NCBI GenBank assembly: GCA_020638835.1
Contig: JACKHV010000002.1
Span: 1 to 64,000 of the forward strand
Reading direction: 5' to 3'
DNA: 64,000 nt
Origin: Planctomycetota bacterium
GTDB lineage: Bacteria; Planctomycetota; UBA1135; GCA-002686595
The notes under the pieces were generated by a model. It did no database searches. It had not been told where the DNA came from and saw nothing but the letters and a program-made list of their open reading frames with translations. Below are positions 16,339 through 25,562 of the stretch, piece after piece. Position 1 is the first letter of the stretch; each line of letters starts with the position of its first letter. The position numbers and the translations under genes are program-made.

Positions 16339-17712
16339 TCAGTCCCTTCGGCGCGTCGAGCGCCGCGACTGGTTTCCATTCGACTTTCGCTTGCCGCGGC
16401 CGCGCGAAAGGGCGGCCTGCAGGTCGGTCCGCACGTCCGGGCGCGCTTGCCGCAGCGCCGCGGAGATCGCGTAGGTCGGCTCGTCGTCGGCACAGAAGAC
16501 CGAGTGCATCACGGTGCGCGCGAGACCGTAGTTCGGCAGCAGGATCACGTCGCCCGCCTCGAGGATCGCGGCGTGTCCGGCGTTCGCAAGGAAGTCGGTG
16601 AACTCGGGCCCGCGGTTGACGAGGCCGGCGAAGCGGCCGCAGCCGGGCAGCGCGAGCTCGCGTACGAGGCGTTCGCGGTCGCGCGCGCACTCGACGGCGC
16701 CGTCGAGGTCGGCGGAGCGCGGGAACAGGTCTTCCGTGACCCACTCGAGCTCGCCCTCCCGCAGCAGCTCGACGAACTCCGACACGCGCAGCGCGAGGTC
16801 CTCGACCGACAGCGCGAGCCACGCCGTGCGCCCCGCTAGCTGCGCGTAGAGCACGCCGCGCTGTCCGCCCTCCGTCGGCTCGTCGAAGGCGTCGTGGTGG
16901 AACAGCGCGCCGCCCTCGGGCGCGTTCCAGTAGGCGATGTGTTGCGTCAGGAAGAGTTCCTCGCCGGCGAGGATCTCGAGCATGCGGTTCAGCGACGGTT
17001 CTTCCGGCACGAAGCTCGCGCCGGGCAGCACGGCTTCCGCCAGGGTGGCGACGGCGCGCTGCCGCGCGGGTTCGCGGCTGGCGTCGTCGTCGCGCTCGAG
17101 CCCGAAGGAGATCCGCAAGCGCAGCGAGTCGTCGCCCTCGAAGGTCGAGAGGCGCCCGGACTTCCACCACAGGTCGCGCAGCTCGCGCCCCGCGGTCTCG
17201 CGCGAGACGAAGACCTTCTCGACGTCGCGCTCCGCGTCGAAGAGGTCGGCGCGGCGGTCGCGCACGCGCCACTCGGGACCCGCGGCGGGCAGCGCGCGCT
17301 TCAGCCAACGCTTCAAGCCGCCGTCCTCGCCGAGCTCGCCGTACAACTCGAAGGCCTCCGCGATCTCGTCCGGCGCGCGGTGGATCGCGTCGTCGAGGAT
17401 GCCGGGCAGCACGATCGGCCGCGCGTCGTTCCAGCAGAGGTGCAGCGCGGCGTGGTCCGACAGCTCGGCGCGAAGGTCGAGCCCGACCGCCGCCGGCGAC
17501 AACTCGGCCCAGTGACCGTGCCAGACGCCGCGGCGCGACAGCTCGATCGTCGAGTCCGCGCAGCGCTCGAGGTCGTCGAGGAAGGCGTGTTCGTCCTCCT
17601 CGCGCCACGAGATCACGGGCAGCGAACCGGGGATGCGGCCGCGACCGTCCCCGGCGAGGAAACCCGCGACCGGACCGGCTTCCGGCGCCTCGGAATGGCG
17701 TTCCCCGCTCAT
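16339..17712 (-). CDS. Hypothetical protein with cupin/JmjC-like metal-site pattern
   Basis: A 457-aa soluble protein. In the middle, GGALFHHDAFDEP followed ~20 residues later by a hydrophobic strand (GVLYAQLAGRTAWLALS), and near the C-terminus DVILLPNYGLARTVMHSVF, form the H-x-D...H arrangement and strand pattern of cupin or JmjC-type Fe(II) oxygenases. This is pattern recognition only, with weak similarity. The N-terminal 200 residues are acidic and unassigned. The start ATG has a TAGGAT box six nt upstream and no Shine-Dalgarno sequence. It is followed by the methyltransferase, which may act in the same modification pathway. Function unknown. Confidence 0.55.
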   Translation of the reverse strand: MSGERHSEAPEAGPVAGFLAGDGRGRIPGSLPVISWREEDEHAFLDDLERCADSTIELSRRGVWHGHWAELSPAAVGLDLRAELSDHAALHLCWNDARPIVLPGILDDAIHRAPDEIAEAFELYGELGEDGGLKRWLKRALPAAGPEWRVRDRRADLFDAERDVEKVFVSRETAGRELRDLWWKSGRLSTFEGDDSLRLRISFGLERDDDASREPARQRAVATLAEAVLPGASFVPEEPSLNRMLEILAGEELFLTQHIAYWNAPEGGALFHHDAFDEPTEGGQRGVLYAQLAGRTAWLALSVEDLALRVSEFVELLREGELEWVTEDLFPRSADLDGAVECARDRERLVRELALPGCGRFAGLVNRGPEFTDFLANAGHAAILEAGDVILLPNYGLARTVMHSVFCADDEPTYAISAALRQARPDVRTDLQAALSRGRGKRKSNGNQSRRSTRRRD

Positions 17713-17718
17713 GCTGTC

Positions 17719-17724
17719 ATCCTA
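17719..17724 (-). promoter_or_regulatory. -10-like box 6 nt before the cupin-like gene start
   Basis: TAGGAT on the minus strand, six bases, then ATG. This fits a leaderless transcript. The 76-nt region is shared with the divergent FAD dehydrogenase gene at 17789. Confidence 0.4.
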
Positions 17725-17788
17725 TGCAGCCCGCTCGCCCCGAGGCACGGCATTCCCCCGAACCCGAACCCGATCCCGACCCGCGGCG

Positions 17789-19456
17789 ATGACCACCTGG
17801 CGCGTCCTCAACCTCGAACAAAGGCTCGACGAACCCGACTCCGTGCTGCGCGCCCGCGCGTGCCGCGAGGTCGGCGCGGAGCCGGAGCAGCTGCGGGGGT
17901 GCCGCATCGCGCGCAAGTCGCTCGACGTGCGCGGGAGGCGCAAGGGGCGCGCGGCGCGCTTCGTGGCGCACGTCGACCTGGAGCTGTCCGAGGGCTTCCG
18001 TTCGGAGCTGCTGACGCGCGCCGAGCGGTCCGGTCGGGTGCAGGTCGCGCCGGTCGTCGGGAAGCTCGTCGTCGACGACCCGGCGGGGGACTTCCGCGGC
18101 CGGGCACGGCGCGCCGTCGTCGTCGGGACCGGGCCGGCCGGCGTCTTCGCGGGGCTGGTGCTGGCGCGTTCCGGCGTGCAGGTCGACGTGATCGACCGCG
18201 GGGCGGTGCTCGAGGAACGCGGCCGCGACCTGGTGCGCTTCCACCGCTCGCGCGTCCCCGATCCCGAGTCGAACTTGCTGTTCGGCGAAGGCGGCGCGGG
18301 TACCTACTCCGACGGCAAGCTCTACACGCGCGTCGACGACCCGCTCGAGGTTCCGATCCTCGAGGAACTCGTCGCCTGCGGCGCGCCGCCGGAGATCCTC
18401 TACGACGCGCGCGCGCACATCGGCACGGACAAGCTGCACCGGCTGCTGCCGAAGCTGCGCGCGCTGCTCGAGGAACACGGCGCGCGCTTCCACTGGCGCA
18501 CGCGCATGGACGGCATCGTCACCGACGACGCGTCTCCGAAGCGCATCACCGCGGTGCGCACCACGGCGGGGGACATGCCGTGCGACGTGTTGGTGCTCGC
18601 GCCCGGTCACTCGGCGCGCGACACCTGGGCGGTGCTCGCCGAGTCGGGCGTGCCCTTCGCCGCGCGCGCCTTCCAGCTCGGCGTGCGCGTCGAACACCCG
18701 CAGAGCCTGATCGACGAAGGCCGCTACGGCGGCGTCCCCGGGGCGGAAGCGCTCGGCGCGGCCAGCTACAACCTCGTCTCGAAGGCCGGACACGACGCGC
18801 CGGGCGCGCACAGCTTCTGCATGTGCCCCGGCGGCCGCATCGTCGCGTCCGTCAATGAAGCGGGCCTGCTCTGCACGAACGGCATGAGCAACTCGACGCA
18901 CTCGTCGCGCTACGCGAACGCGGCGATCGTCACCACCTTCGGCCCGCGCGAGTTCGGCGAGGGCGCCTTCGCGGGTCTCGCGCTGCAACGCGAGCTCGAG
19001 CAGCGCTTCTTCGAGGCCGGCGGCTCCGACTACACCGCGCCCGCACAGCGCGTCGACGACTTCCTCGCGCGCCGCGACACGCGCGAGCTCGAGCGGACGA
19101 GTTACGTCTTCGGCATGACGCCCGGCCGCATCGACCGCCTGCTGCCCGAACGCGCACGCGACGCGCTCTCCGTCGCCCTCGCGCGCTTCGACCGCCTGAT
19201 CCCCGGCTTCGGCGGCGAGCACGGCGTGCTCGTCGGCCTCGAGTCGCGCTCCTCCGGCCCCGTGCGCATCCCGCGCGATCGCCAGAGCTTCCGCGCCGAG
19301 GGCTTCTGGAACCTCTACCCCGTCGGCGAAGGCGCCGGCTACGCGGGCGGAATCATGAGCGCCGCGCTGGACGGCGCGCGGGCTGCGCAGGCGGCGCTGC
19401 GGATGGGGGTAGGGCTCGTCGGGACCGGCCAGGCGCCCGGCGCGCGGCCCAGCTGA
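17789..19456 (+). CDS. FAD-dependent dehydrogenase (NAD(P)/FAD-binding oxidoreductase)
   Basis: A 555-aa flavoprotein resembling the COG2509 family of uncharacterised FAD-dependent dehydrogenases. Residues ~1-105 are an N-terminal ferredoxin-like domain (KSLDVRGRRKGRAARFVAHV), followed by a dinucleotide-binding fold (AVVVGTGPAGVFAGLVLA), the family-typical LLFGEGGAGTYSDGKLYTR and a C-terminal FAD loop (WNLYPVGEGAGYAGGIMSAA). I start at the ATG at 17789, where conserved sequence begins; the longer frame upstream is antisense to the divergent gene. The physiological substrate is unknown. It is followed 33 nt later by panB. Confidence 0.85.
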   Translation: MTTWRVLNLEQRLDEPDSVLRARACREVGAEPEQLRGCRIARKSLDVRGRRKGRAARFVAHVDLELSEGFRSELLTRAERSGRVQVAPVVGKLVVDDPAGDFRGRARRAVVVGTGPAGVFAGLVLARSGVQVDVIDRGAVLEERGRDLVRFHRSRVPDPESNLLFGEGGAGTYSDGKLYTRVDDPLEVPILEELVACGAPPEILYDARAHIGTDKLHRLLPKLRALLEEHGARFHWRTRMDGIVTDDASPKRITAVRTTAGDMPCDVLVLAPGHSARDTWAVLAESGVPFAARAFQLGVRVEHPQSLIDEGRYGGVPGAEALGAASYNLVSKAGHDAPGAHSFCMCPGGRIVASVNEAGLLCTNGMSNSTHSSRYANAAIVTTFGPREFGEGAFAGLALQRELEQRFFEAGGSDYTAPAQRVDDFLARRDTRELERTSYVFGMTPGRIDRLLPERARDALSVALARFDRLIPGFGGEHGVLVGLESRSSGPVRIPRDRQSFRAEGFWNLYPVGEGAGYAGGIMSAALDGARAAQAALRMGVGLVGTGQAPGARPS

Positions 19457-19489
19457 TAGAATCGGCGGCTTCCTCCACGGAGCACACCC

Positions 19490-20320
19490 TTGAGCGCAAC
19501 CCCCTCCGACGGCGACTTCGCCGGCCGCAAGATCACGACCCGCAGCCTGCTCGAGATGAAGGAGCAGGGCGAGCGCATCTCGGCGCTGACGGCCTACGAC
19601 CAGACGATGGCGTACCTGCTGGACCAGGCGGGCGTCGACGTGCTGCTGGTCGGCGATTCCGTCGCGATGGTCGTGCAGGGCCTCGCGACGACGGTCTCGG
19701 TGACCATGGAGCACATGGTCTACCACGCGAGCCTCGTGCGCCGCGGCGTGAAGCGCGCGCTCGTCGTCGGCGACCTGCCGTTCATGAGCTACCAGGTGAA
19801 CTCGGACGACGCGCTGCGCAACGCCGGTCGCATGGTGCAGGACGCGCTCGTCGAAGCGGTCAAGCTCGAGGGCGGCCTGTCGGTCTGTCCGACCGTGCGC
19901 CGCATCGTCGACGCGGGCATCCCCGTGATGGGGCACCTCGGCCTGACGCCGCAGTCGATCCACAAGTTCGGCACCTACCAGGTGCGCGCTACCGAGGAAC
20001 GCGAGGCCGACGAGCTGCGCCGCGACGCGCTCGCGCTGCAGGACGCCGGCGCCTTCGCGGTCGTCGTCGAGAAGGTCCCCGCCGAGCTCGCCAAGGAAGT
20101 CTCCGAGTCGCTCGAGATCCCCGTGATCGGCATCGGCGCCGGGCCGTACTGCGACGGGCAGATCCTCGTCAGCCACGACATGCTCGGCCTCTACACGCGC
20201 TTCAAGCCGCGCTTCGTGCGCCGCTACGCCGAGCTGGGCAAGGACATGCAGGCGGCCTTCGAGCACTACCACCGCGACGTGAAGTCGGGCGAGTTCCCGA
20301 CCGACGCGGAGAGTTACTGA
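19490..20320 (+). CDS. panB: 3-methyl-2-oxobutanoate hydroxymethyltransferase
   Basis: A 276-aa TIM-barrel enzyme that makes ketopantoate in pantothenate/CoA synthesis. Signatures include ALTAYDQTMAYLLDQAGVD, LLVGDSVAMVVQG with the first metal-binding Asp, VGDLPFMSYQ with the second, LEGG, GHLGLTPQSIHKFGTYQVR and IGIGAGPYCDGQILVSHDM. The start is a TTG at 19490, the only suitable codon before conserved sequence. A TAGAAT hexamer at 19457-19462, just past the preceding stop, may be its -10 box. Length is close to the E. coli protein (264 aa). Confidence 0.96.
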   Translation: MSATPSDGDFAGRKITTRSLLEMKEQGERISALTAYDQTMAYLLDQAGVDVLLVGDSVAMVVQGLATTVSVTMEHMVYHASLVRRGVKRALVVGDLPFMSYQVNSDDALRNAGRMVQDALVEAVKLEGGLSVCPTVRRIVDAGIPVMGHLGLTPQSIHKFGTYQVRATEEREADELRRDALALQDAGAFAVVVEKVPAELAKEVSESLEIPVIGIGAGPYCDGQILVSHDMLGLYTRFKPRFVRRYAELGKDMQAAFEHYHRDVKSGEFPTDAESY

Positions 20321-20454
20321 GCGGGTCGCTGGGGCGGATGCGCCGCCCTGTCGGCGAATTCTCCGCAGCCGGACTCAAGCGCCGCCGGTCCGGGGAGCCG
20401 AAGAGTGGGAGTCCCTGGGAAGGCCTCCCCAGCCCTTCCTAGGGGGGCCGATCG

Positions 20455-21060
20455 ATGCCGATCGGACGCTTCGCCACCGTTCCCCCGTCTCCGCGCATGA
20501 CGACCTGCACCGAACAACAGTCGCAGCTCTCGGAAGAGATCCTCGCGCGCATCTCGTCCGACCTCTCGATGATCACGGATCGCGAGTTCCAGGTCGAAGG
20601 GATGCAGTGCGAGCTCGCCGAAGAGCGCGCCGCCGGCAAGGACAAGATCCACATCTCGTTCAAGCTCGGCTTCCGTCACGAGTCCGGCGAGGTGCAGCAC
20701 GGCTGTGTCCTGATGCCGCTCGCGGACGCGATCAGCTTGGCGTGCTTCCTGATGATGATGCCCGACGACGGCGTCAAGCAGAAGCGGGCCGTGACGGACC
20801 TCGACGAGTCGCTGAAGGACGCGCTGATCGAGGTCTCGAACTTCGTCGGCGGCGCGACCGACGCGGCGCTGCGCGAAGCGATCGGCATGGGGATCAAGGT
20901 GCGCTCGGAGGGCTGTCAAGGCGTGCGCCCCGACGTGCGCCCGGCCTTCATCTACGACGAGGGGCAGGAGCTGCTCGTCACGCGCGCGAAGGCGCGCATC
21001 CACGAGTTCGAGGAGTTCGAGATGGTCGCGATGATCCCGCCGCTCGGCGAGCCGCAGTAG
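20455..21060 (+). CDS. Putative CheC/CheX-like protein
   Basis: A 201-aa soluble protein. Residues ~110-140 (LDESLKDALIEVSNFVGGA) contain the D-x3-E-x2-N pattern that carries the catalytic Glu and Asn of CheC/CheX/FliY CheY-P phosphatases, followed by a Gly-rich helix start as in that family. The second motif copy and the downstream proline are not clear, so this is an inference from one motif. The start at 20455 is preceded by AGGGGGG; an alternative ATG lies at 20497. No chemotaxis or flagellar genes are nearby, so it would act as an orphan phosphatase or scaffold. It is 134 nt after panB and convergent with the S1 gene. Confidence 0.5.
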   Translation: MPIGRFATVPPSPRMTTCTEQQSQLSEEILARISSDLSMITDREFQVEGMQCELAEERAAGKDKIHISFKLGFRHESGEVQHGCVLMPLADAISLACFLMMMPDDGVKQKRAVTDLDESLKDALIEVSNFVGGATDAALREAIGMGIKVRSEGCQGVRPDVRPAFIYDEGQELLVTRAKARIHEFEEFEMVAMIPPLGEPQ

Positions 21061-21100
21061 CGGTTCGCGAGGACGGCGCGCAGGTCTCGCGCGGAAAGGG

Positions 21101-21136
21101 TGAGCGGCGACCGGGGATGATCCCGGCCGCCGCTCA
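21101..21136. terminator. Bidirectional hairpin between convergent genes
   Basis: TGAGCGGCGACCGGG (21101-21115) pairs with CCCGGCCGCCGCTCA with one mismatch around a short loop. It lies between the convergent CheC-like and S1 genes, where a terminator for both is expected. No T run is seen. Confidence 0.55.
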
Positions 21137-21181
21137 TGTCCTTCCCGGGGAGGGCGCCGCGCGGATGCGGCGCCACGAGAG

Positions 21182-22402
21182 TCATTTCTGCTTGTCGCCG
21201 AGCGCCTTCTTGAAGAGGTCGCCGAGGTTCGTGCCGAGCGGCGACTGGTTCGACGAGCGGCTGATCGCTTCGCGCACGGCGCCCGCGTCGGCGGCGTCCT
21301 CGGAACCGATCGTCGCGCCGCCCTCCGCGAGGCGCGTCAGCGAGATGCGGCGCGCGGCGGGGTCGATCTCCTTGATGCGCACCGTGACTTCTTCGCCGAC
21401 CTTCAGCACGTCCTGCACGCGTCGCACGCGTTCCGCCTGGATCTGCGAGATGTGCAGCAGGCCGTCGATGCCGGGGCCGATCTCGACGAAGGCGCCGAAG
21501 TCCGCGATGCGCGTCACCTTGCCCTCGACCGTCTGGTCCTCGTGGAAGAGGTGCGAGACCTCGTCCCACGGATCGGGCTCGAGCTGCTTCATGCCGAGGC
21601 CGATGCGCTTGCCGCCGTCCTCGACCTTGAGGACCATCGCTTCGACTTCCTGTCCGACTTGCAGCACGTCCTCGAGCTTCTCGACGCGCTTGCGCGAGAC
21701 ATTCGACACGTGGACCATGCCTTCGAGACCCGGGCCGATCTCGACGAAGGCACCGAAGGGTTCGATGCGCACGACCTTGCCGCGCACGATGCCGCCGAGC
21801 GAAAGCGAGTCCGCCGCTCCGGCGCGCGCTTCGGCGCGTTCCGCCTCGAGCACGGCGCGGCGCGACACGACGACGCGTTTGCGCTTGGCGTCGACTTCGA
21901 TCACCTGGCAGAGCAGCGTCTGGCCGAGCATCGACGAGAGGTCCTCGACGCGGCCGAGCGCGACGTGCGATGCCGGCATGAAGGCGGAGCCCGGACCGAT
22001 CTTCAGCTCGAGGCCGCCGGTGTTCTGACCGGTGACGCGCGCCTTCACGGCCGAGCCGACCTGCAGGTCGTTCCACGCGGCGAGCGCCATCGCGTCGCGG
22101 CGCGACAGGACCCACAGGTCGTCCTCGCGGCCGCGCATCGTGAACTCGAAGCTCTGACCGATCTCCGGCGTCTCGTCGAACTCGGAGAGGTTCGCGACGC
22201 CTTGCACGCGCGGGCCGAGTTCGACGAACACGTCGCGGCCGGTGATGCCGACGATCGTGCCGGTCTGCGTCTGCGAGCCGTCCTTGCGCCGCGCTTTCGA
22301 GCGCTGGGCTTCTTCTTCGGTCGCGGAGAGGTCTTGGAGGTTCTGGACGCCTTCGAGGGAGGCTTCGATCTCGGCGTCGAGATCGCGGGGTTCGGAAGTC
22401 AT
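21182..22402 (-). CDS. rpsA: S1-domain RNA-binding protein (ribosomal protein S1-like)
   Basis: A 406-aa protein with four S1 OB-fold repeats at about residues 45-110, 115-185, 205-275 and 290-360. The last two have the strongest consensus ([20 protein letters not shown] and [20 protein letters not shown]). The count is lower than the six repeats of E. coli S1 and equals that of many Firmicute or cyanobacterial S1 homologues, so it may be the ribosomal S1 or a paralogue. It ends in a charged tail. A TAGAAT box (22461-22466, minus strand) with a 58-nt leader is a likely promoter, just past the end of the SDR gene. Confidence 0.85.
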   Translation of the reverse strand: MTSEPRDLDAEIEASLEGVQNLQDLSATEEEAQRSKARRKDGSQTQTGTIVGITGRDVFVELGPRVQGVANLSEFDETPEIGQSFEFTMRGREDDLWVLSRRDAMALAAWNDLQVGSAVKARVTGQNTGGLELKIGPGSAFMPASHVALGRVEDLSSMLGQTLLCQVIEVDAKRKRVVVSRRAVLEAERAEARAGAADSLSLGGIVRGKVVRIEPFGAFVEIGPGLEGMVHVSNVSRKRVEKLEDVLQVGQEVEAMVLKVEDGGKRIGLGMKQLEPDPWDEVSHLFHEDQTVEGKVTRIADFGAFVEIGPGIDGLLHISQIQAERVRRVQDVLKVGEEVTVRIKEIDPAARRISLTRLAEGGATIGSEDAADAGAVREAISRSSNQSPLGTNLGDLFKKALGDKQK

Positions 22403-22472
22403 GGAACTCGTCGGGGGTAGGGACCGCCGCAGCCCTCTCGTCGGACCGGCGGGGGCGCGGATTCTACCAGGC

Positions 22473-23225
22473 TCAGGAGCCGGCGGGGCGACGCGTCACG
22501 GAGCTGGCCGAAGCCTGGGCGCTGGCCCACATGACGATCTCGCCGATGTTGACGTGGGGCGGCCGCGAGACGGCGTAGAGCAGCGCGTCGGCGACGTCGG
22601 CCGGCTGCAGGGCGTCGACGCCCGCGTAGACGGCGGCGGCCTTCTGCGCGTCGCCGCGGAAGCGCACGAGCGAGAAGTCCGTCTGGACCATCCCCGGGTC
22701 GACCGTCGTGAAGCGCACGCCGGAGCCGGCGCAGTCGAGGCGCATGCCCTCGTAGATCGCCTTCACCGCGTGCTTCGTCGCGCAGTAGACCGTTCCGCCG
22801 GGGTAGAGTTGGCGGCCGGCGACGCTGCCCATCGTGACGAAGTCGCCGCGCCCGCGCGCGATCATCCCGGGCAGCACGGCGCGCGCCACGTTCAACACGC
22901 CCTTCACGTTCGTGTCGACCACCTCGGACCACTCCGCGGGGTTGCCGGCTTGTACGGGTTCCGTGCCGTAGGCCAGCCCGGCGTTCGCCACGGCGATGTC
23001 GAGCTCCAGCCCCTGCAGGGCGTCGAGCACCGCGTCCGCGTCGCGCACGTCGAGCGCCACGACCTGGGCGTCACCCAGCTCGGCGGCCAGCTCGGCCAGC
23101 CGCTCGCGGCGCCGCGCGGCGAGCACCATCCGGCAGCCTGCGCCGTGGAGGGCCCGCGCCACGGCCTCGCCGATGCCCGAGGAGGCCCCCGTCACCAGCG
23201 CCAGTCGGTCCTTCATGTCCGTCAT
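22473..23225 (-). CDS. Short-chain dehydrogenase/reductase (SDR family)
   Basis: A 250-aa classical SDR. Cofactor motif TGASSGIG is near residue 12, NAG at ~88, and the catalytic Ser, Tyr and Lys appear in VTMGSVAG and YCATKHAVK. The Arg-rich stretch after the first helix (AARRRERL) favours NADP(H). It resembles YdfG-like 3-hydroxy-acid dehydrogenases in order and length; the substrate is not certain. The ATG at 23225 is chosen because the conserved fold begins there. A TAGAAT box exactly 7 nt upstream suggests a leaderless mRNA. Divergent from the amidohydrolase at 23362. Confidence 0.88.
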   Translation of the reverse strand: MTDMKDRLALVTGASSGIGEAVARALHGAGCRMVLAARRRERLAELAAELGDAQVVALDVRDADAVLDALQGLELDIAVANAGLAYGTEPVQAGNPAEWSEVVDTNVKGVLNVARAVLPGMIARGRGDFVTMGSVAGRQLYPGGTVYCATKHAVKAIYEGMRLDCAGSGVRFTTVDPGMVQTDFSLVRFRGDAQKAAAVYAGVDALQPADVADALLYAVSRPPHVNIGEIVMWASAQASASSVTRRPAGS

Positions 23226-23232
23226 GGCGCGG

Positions 23233-23238
23233 ATTCTA
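23233..23238 (-). promoter_or_regulatory. -10 box (TAGAAT) 7 nt before the SDR start
   Basis: On the minus strand the order is GCTAGAATCCGCGCC then ATG. The same arrangement (TAGAATCCGC and ATG) precedes xseB. No ribosome-binding site lies between, which fits leaderless transcription. Confidence 0.5.
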
Positions 23239-23361
23239 GCGGAGCCCGCGCGCGGCTGATCGCGTCCGAACGCGGTTTCGAGCCCGAAATCGCCCGTTGC
23301 TTGCAGATTGCGCCGGGAAGGCCGAAGCTCGAAGCCGCCAACGTCCGAAAGAGGACTCGAC

Positions 23362-25110
23362 ATGCTCCCCGTCTGCCACCTCTTCCTCGTCCTCGCCCAA
23401 GCCCCCGCCGCGTCCGCCTACGATGGCGCCGCCGAACGCGCCCCGGTCGCCGTCCTGTTCGAGAACGGCAGCATCCGCCTGGGCGACGGGAACGGCACCG
23501 TCGTGTCGGGCCTGCTCGCGGTGGACGGAGTGGTGCTCTCCGTCGGTCCGGTGGAGAAGCTCGAGGAGGAAGCGGCGGGTTACGAGCTCGAGCGCGTCGA
23601 CCTCGCCGGCGGATGGGCCGTGCCCGGTCTGCAGGACGCGCACGGCCACGTCGAGAACTACGGGCGCTCGCTCGAGGTGCTCGACCTGCGCGAGTTCACC
23701 GACTACGCGAGCATGGTCGCTGCCGTCGCCGAGGTCGCCGCCGAGCGCCCTGCGGGCGAGTGGATCGAAGGCCGCGGCTGGGACCAGAACCTGTGGCCCG
23801 AGGGCAAGTTCCCGCACCACGCGCTGCTCTCCGAAGCCGTGCCGGACCACCCGGTGATCCTCGACCGCGTCGACGGGCACGCGGTGCTCTGCAACAAGCG
23901 CGCGCTCGACCTGTCGGGCCTCGGCGGCTTGATGCTGCAAGAACCGAAGATCGACGGCGGGCGCGTGCTGGTCGACGACAAGCGCCAAGCGACCGGCGTG
24001 CTGATCGACAACGCGACCGACCTGGTGCGCCAGCACGTGCCCGAGCCGGACCGCGCGACGCGCATGCGCCGCATCCTGCGTGCGCAGGAAGCGCTGCTCG
24101 CCGACGGCCTGACGTGCGTGCACGACATGGGCATCGACGAGGACGTCGCGGGGATCTACCGCGAGCTCGAGTCGCAAGGCCGCTTGCAGCTGCGCATCGT
24201 CGCGTACCTGTCGGGGAACGACGGCCTCTCGAAGGAGATGCTGAAGAAGTACCCGTGGCGCTCGGCGCGGCAGGACCGCCTGGACATCGTCGGGGTCAAG
24301 CTGCTCGCGGACGGCGCGCTCGGGTCGCGCGGCGCGGCCTTGCTCGCCGACTACTCCGACGCGCCGGGAGAACGCGGCGCGTTGTTGCTCAAGGAAGACC
24401 GCCTGACGCTGCTCGTGCACGAAGCGTGGCAGGCCGGCCTGCAGCCCGCGATCCACGCCATCGGCGACCGCGCGAACCGCGTGGTACTCGACGTCTACGA
24501 GCGCATGGTGCAGGTGGACGAGAACTTCCGCGCGCTGCGCCCGCGCATCGAACACGCGCAGGTCGTCTCGCCGCGCGACTGGCCGCGCTTCCCGTCGCTC
24601 GGCGTGATCCCGTCGATGCAGCCGGTGCACGCTGCGTCCGACATGGCGTGGGCTCCCGCGCGCCTCGGTCCCGAGCGCAGCCGCGGCGCCTACGCGTGGC
24701 GCCAGCTCGCCGGCGGAGTCGCTCCGCTCGCCTTCGGCTCCGACTTCCCGGTCGAGAGTCCGAACCCGCTGCACGGCATCGCCGCCGCGCGGACGCGACG
24801 CGACCTCGACGGCCGCGAGCAAGCGGGCTTCGAGGCGGACGACGCGCTGGACGGCGAGGCCGCCGTGCTCGGCTTCACCTTCGGCGCGGCCTACGCGTGC
24901 GGCCAGGAGGAACGGCGCGGCAGGCTGATGCCCGGCTTCGCTGCGGACCTGACGGTCCTGAAGTTGGATCCGGTCCAGGCGCCGCCGGAACTGCTGGCGC
25001 GTTCGCGCGCGACGATGACCGTGATCGACGGCGAGGTCGTCTACCCGCGCGAGCTGGCCGTGCCGCACGAAGCGGGCGCGGTGCCGGCCGACGACGAAGC
25101 CGCGCGCTGA
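23362..25110 (+). CDS. Exported amidohydrolase family 3 protein (YtcJ-like)
   Basis: A 582-aa metal-dependent hydrolase. The ATG at 23362 follows GAGGA and starts a signal-like N-terminus (MLPVCHLFLVLAQAPAASA), so export is likely. Metal-site motifs of amidohydrolase family 3 are visible: GLQDAHGHVENYG (HxH), the later His in IHAIGDRAN, EHAQVV and the Asp in AFGSDFPVES. The region KLLADGALGSRGAALLADY is typical of YtcJ-like members. Family 3 enzymes cleave amides or related bonds; the substrate here is unknown. Divergent from the SDR, and followed by OsmC. Confidence 0.85.
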   Translation: MLPVCHLFLVLAQAPAASAYDGAAERAPVAVLFENGSIRLGDGNGTVVSGLLAVDGVVLSVGPVEKLEEEAAGYELERVDLAGGWAVPGLQDAHGHVENYGRSLEVLDLREFTDYASMVAAVAEVAAERPAGEWIEGRGWDQNLWPEGKFPHHALLSEAVPDHPVILDRVDGHAVLCNKRALDLSGLGGLMLQEPKIDGGRVLVDDKRQATGVLIDNATDLVRQHVPEPDRATRMRRILRAQEALLADGLTCVHDMGIDEDVAGIYRELESQGRLQLRIVAYLSGNDGLSKEMLKKYPWRSARQDRLDIVGVKLLADGALGSRGAALLADYSDAPGERGALLLKEDRLTLLVHEAWQAGLQPAIHAIGDRANRVVLDVYERMVQVDENFRALRPRIEHAQVVSPRDWPRFPSLGVIPSMQPVHAASDMAWAPARLGPERSRGAYAWRQLAGGVAPLAFGSDFPVESPNPLHGIAAARTRRDLDGREQAGFEADDALDGEAAVLGFTFGAAYACGQEERRGRLMPGFAADLTVLKLDPVQAPPELLARSRATMTVIDGEVVYPRELAVPHEAGAVPADDEAAR

Positions 25111-25139
25111 GCGCGGGTTGGAGCGGGCCGGGCGGAGGT

Positions 25140-25145
25140 TAGACT
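25140..25145 (+). promoter_or_regulatory. -10-like box (TAGACT) 6 nt before osmC
   Basis: TAGACT, six bases, ATG. A TTGGAG at 25118-25123 gives a 16-nt spacer and could be the -35. No Shine-Dalgarno sequence is present; a leaderless osmC transcript is inferred. Confidence 0.45.
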
Positions 25146-25151
25146 CCGCGC

Positions 25152-25562
25152 ATGGTTCGCATCACGACTACCTATCGCGGGGAGCTCAGAACGAGCGCCG
25201 TTCACGGACCCTCCGGCTCCGAACTCGTCACCGACGCGCCCGTCGACAACCAAGGTCGGGGCGAGTCCTTCTCGCCGACCGACCTCGTCGCGACCGCGCT
25301 GGGCGCGTGCATGTTGACGATCATGGGGATCGTCGCTGAGCGGCACGGCTGGCCGCTCGCGGGCGCGACGGTCGAGGTCGAGAAGATCATGGCTTCGGAC
25401 CCGCGGCGCATCGCGAAGCTCGAGAGCGTGATCCGCATCCCCGGCGAGTGGGACGACCGGCAGAAGAAGGCGCTCGAGACGGCCGCGCTCGGTTGTCCGG
25501 TGCACCGGACCCTGCACGGGAACGTGGAGTTGCCGGTGCGCTTCGAGTGGGGTGCGGCATGA
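25152..25562 (+). CDS. osmC: OsmC family peroxiredoxin-like protein
   Basis: A 136-aa protein of the OsmC/Ohr superfamily, which reduces organic hydroperoxides with two catalytic cysteines. The two cysteines are seen in ALGACMLTIMGIVAE and LGCPVHRTL, with the family stretch ESFSPTDLVATALGAC. Subfamily (OsmC, Ohr or YhfA-like) is not certain. It overlaps the O-methyltransferase start by 4 nt (ATGA), so the two are translationally coupled. Confidence 0.88.
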   Translation: MVRITTTYRGELRTSAVHGPSGSELVTDAPVDNQGRGESFSPTDLVATALGACMLTIMGIVAERHGWPLAGATVEVEKIMASDPRRIAKLESVIRIPGEWDDRQKKALETAALGCPVHRTLHGNVELPVRFEWGAA

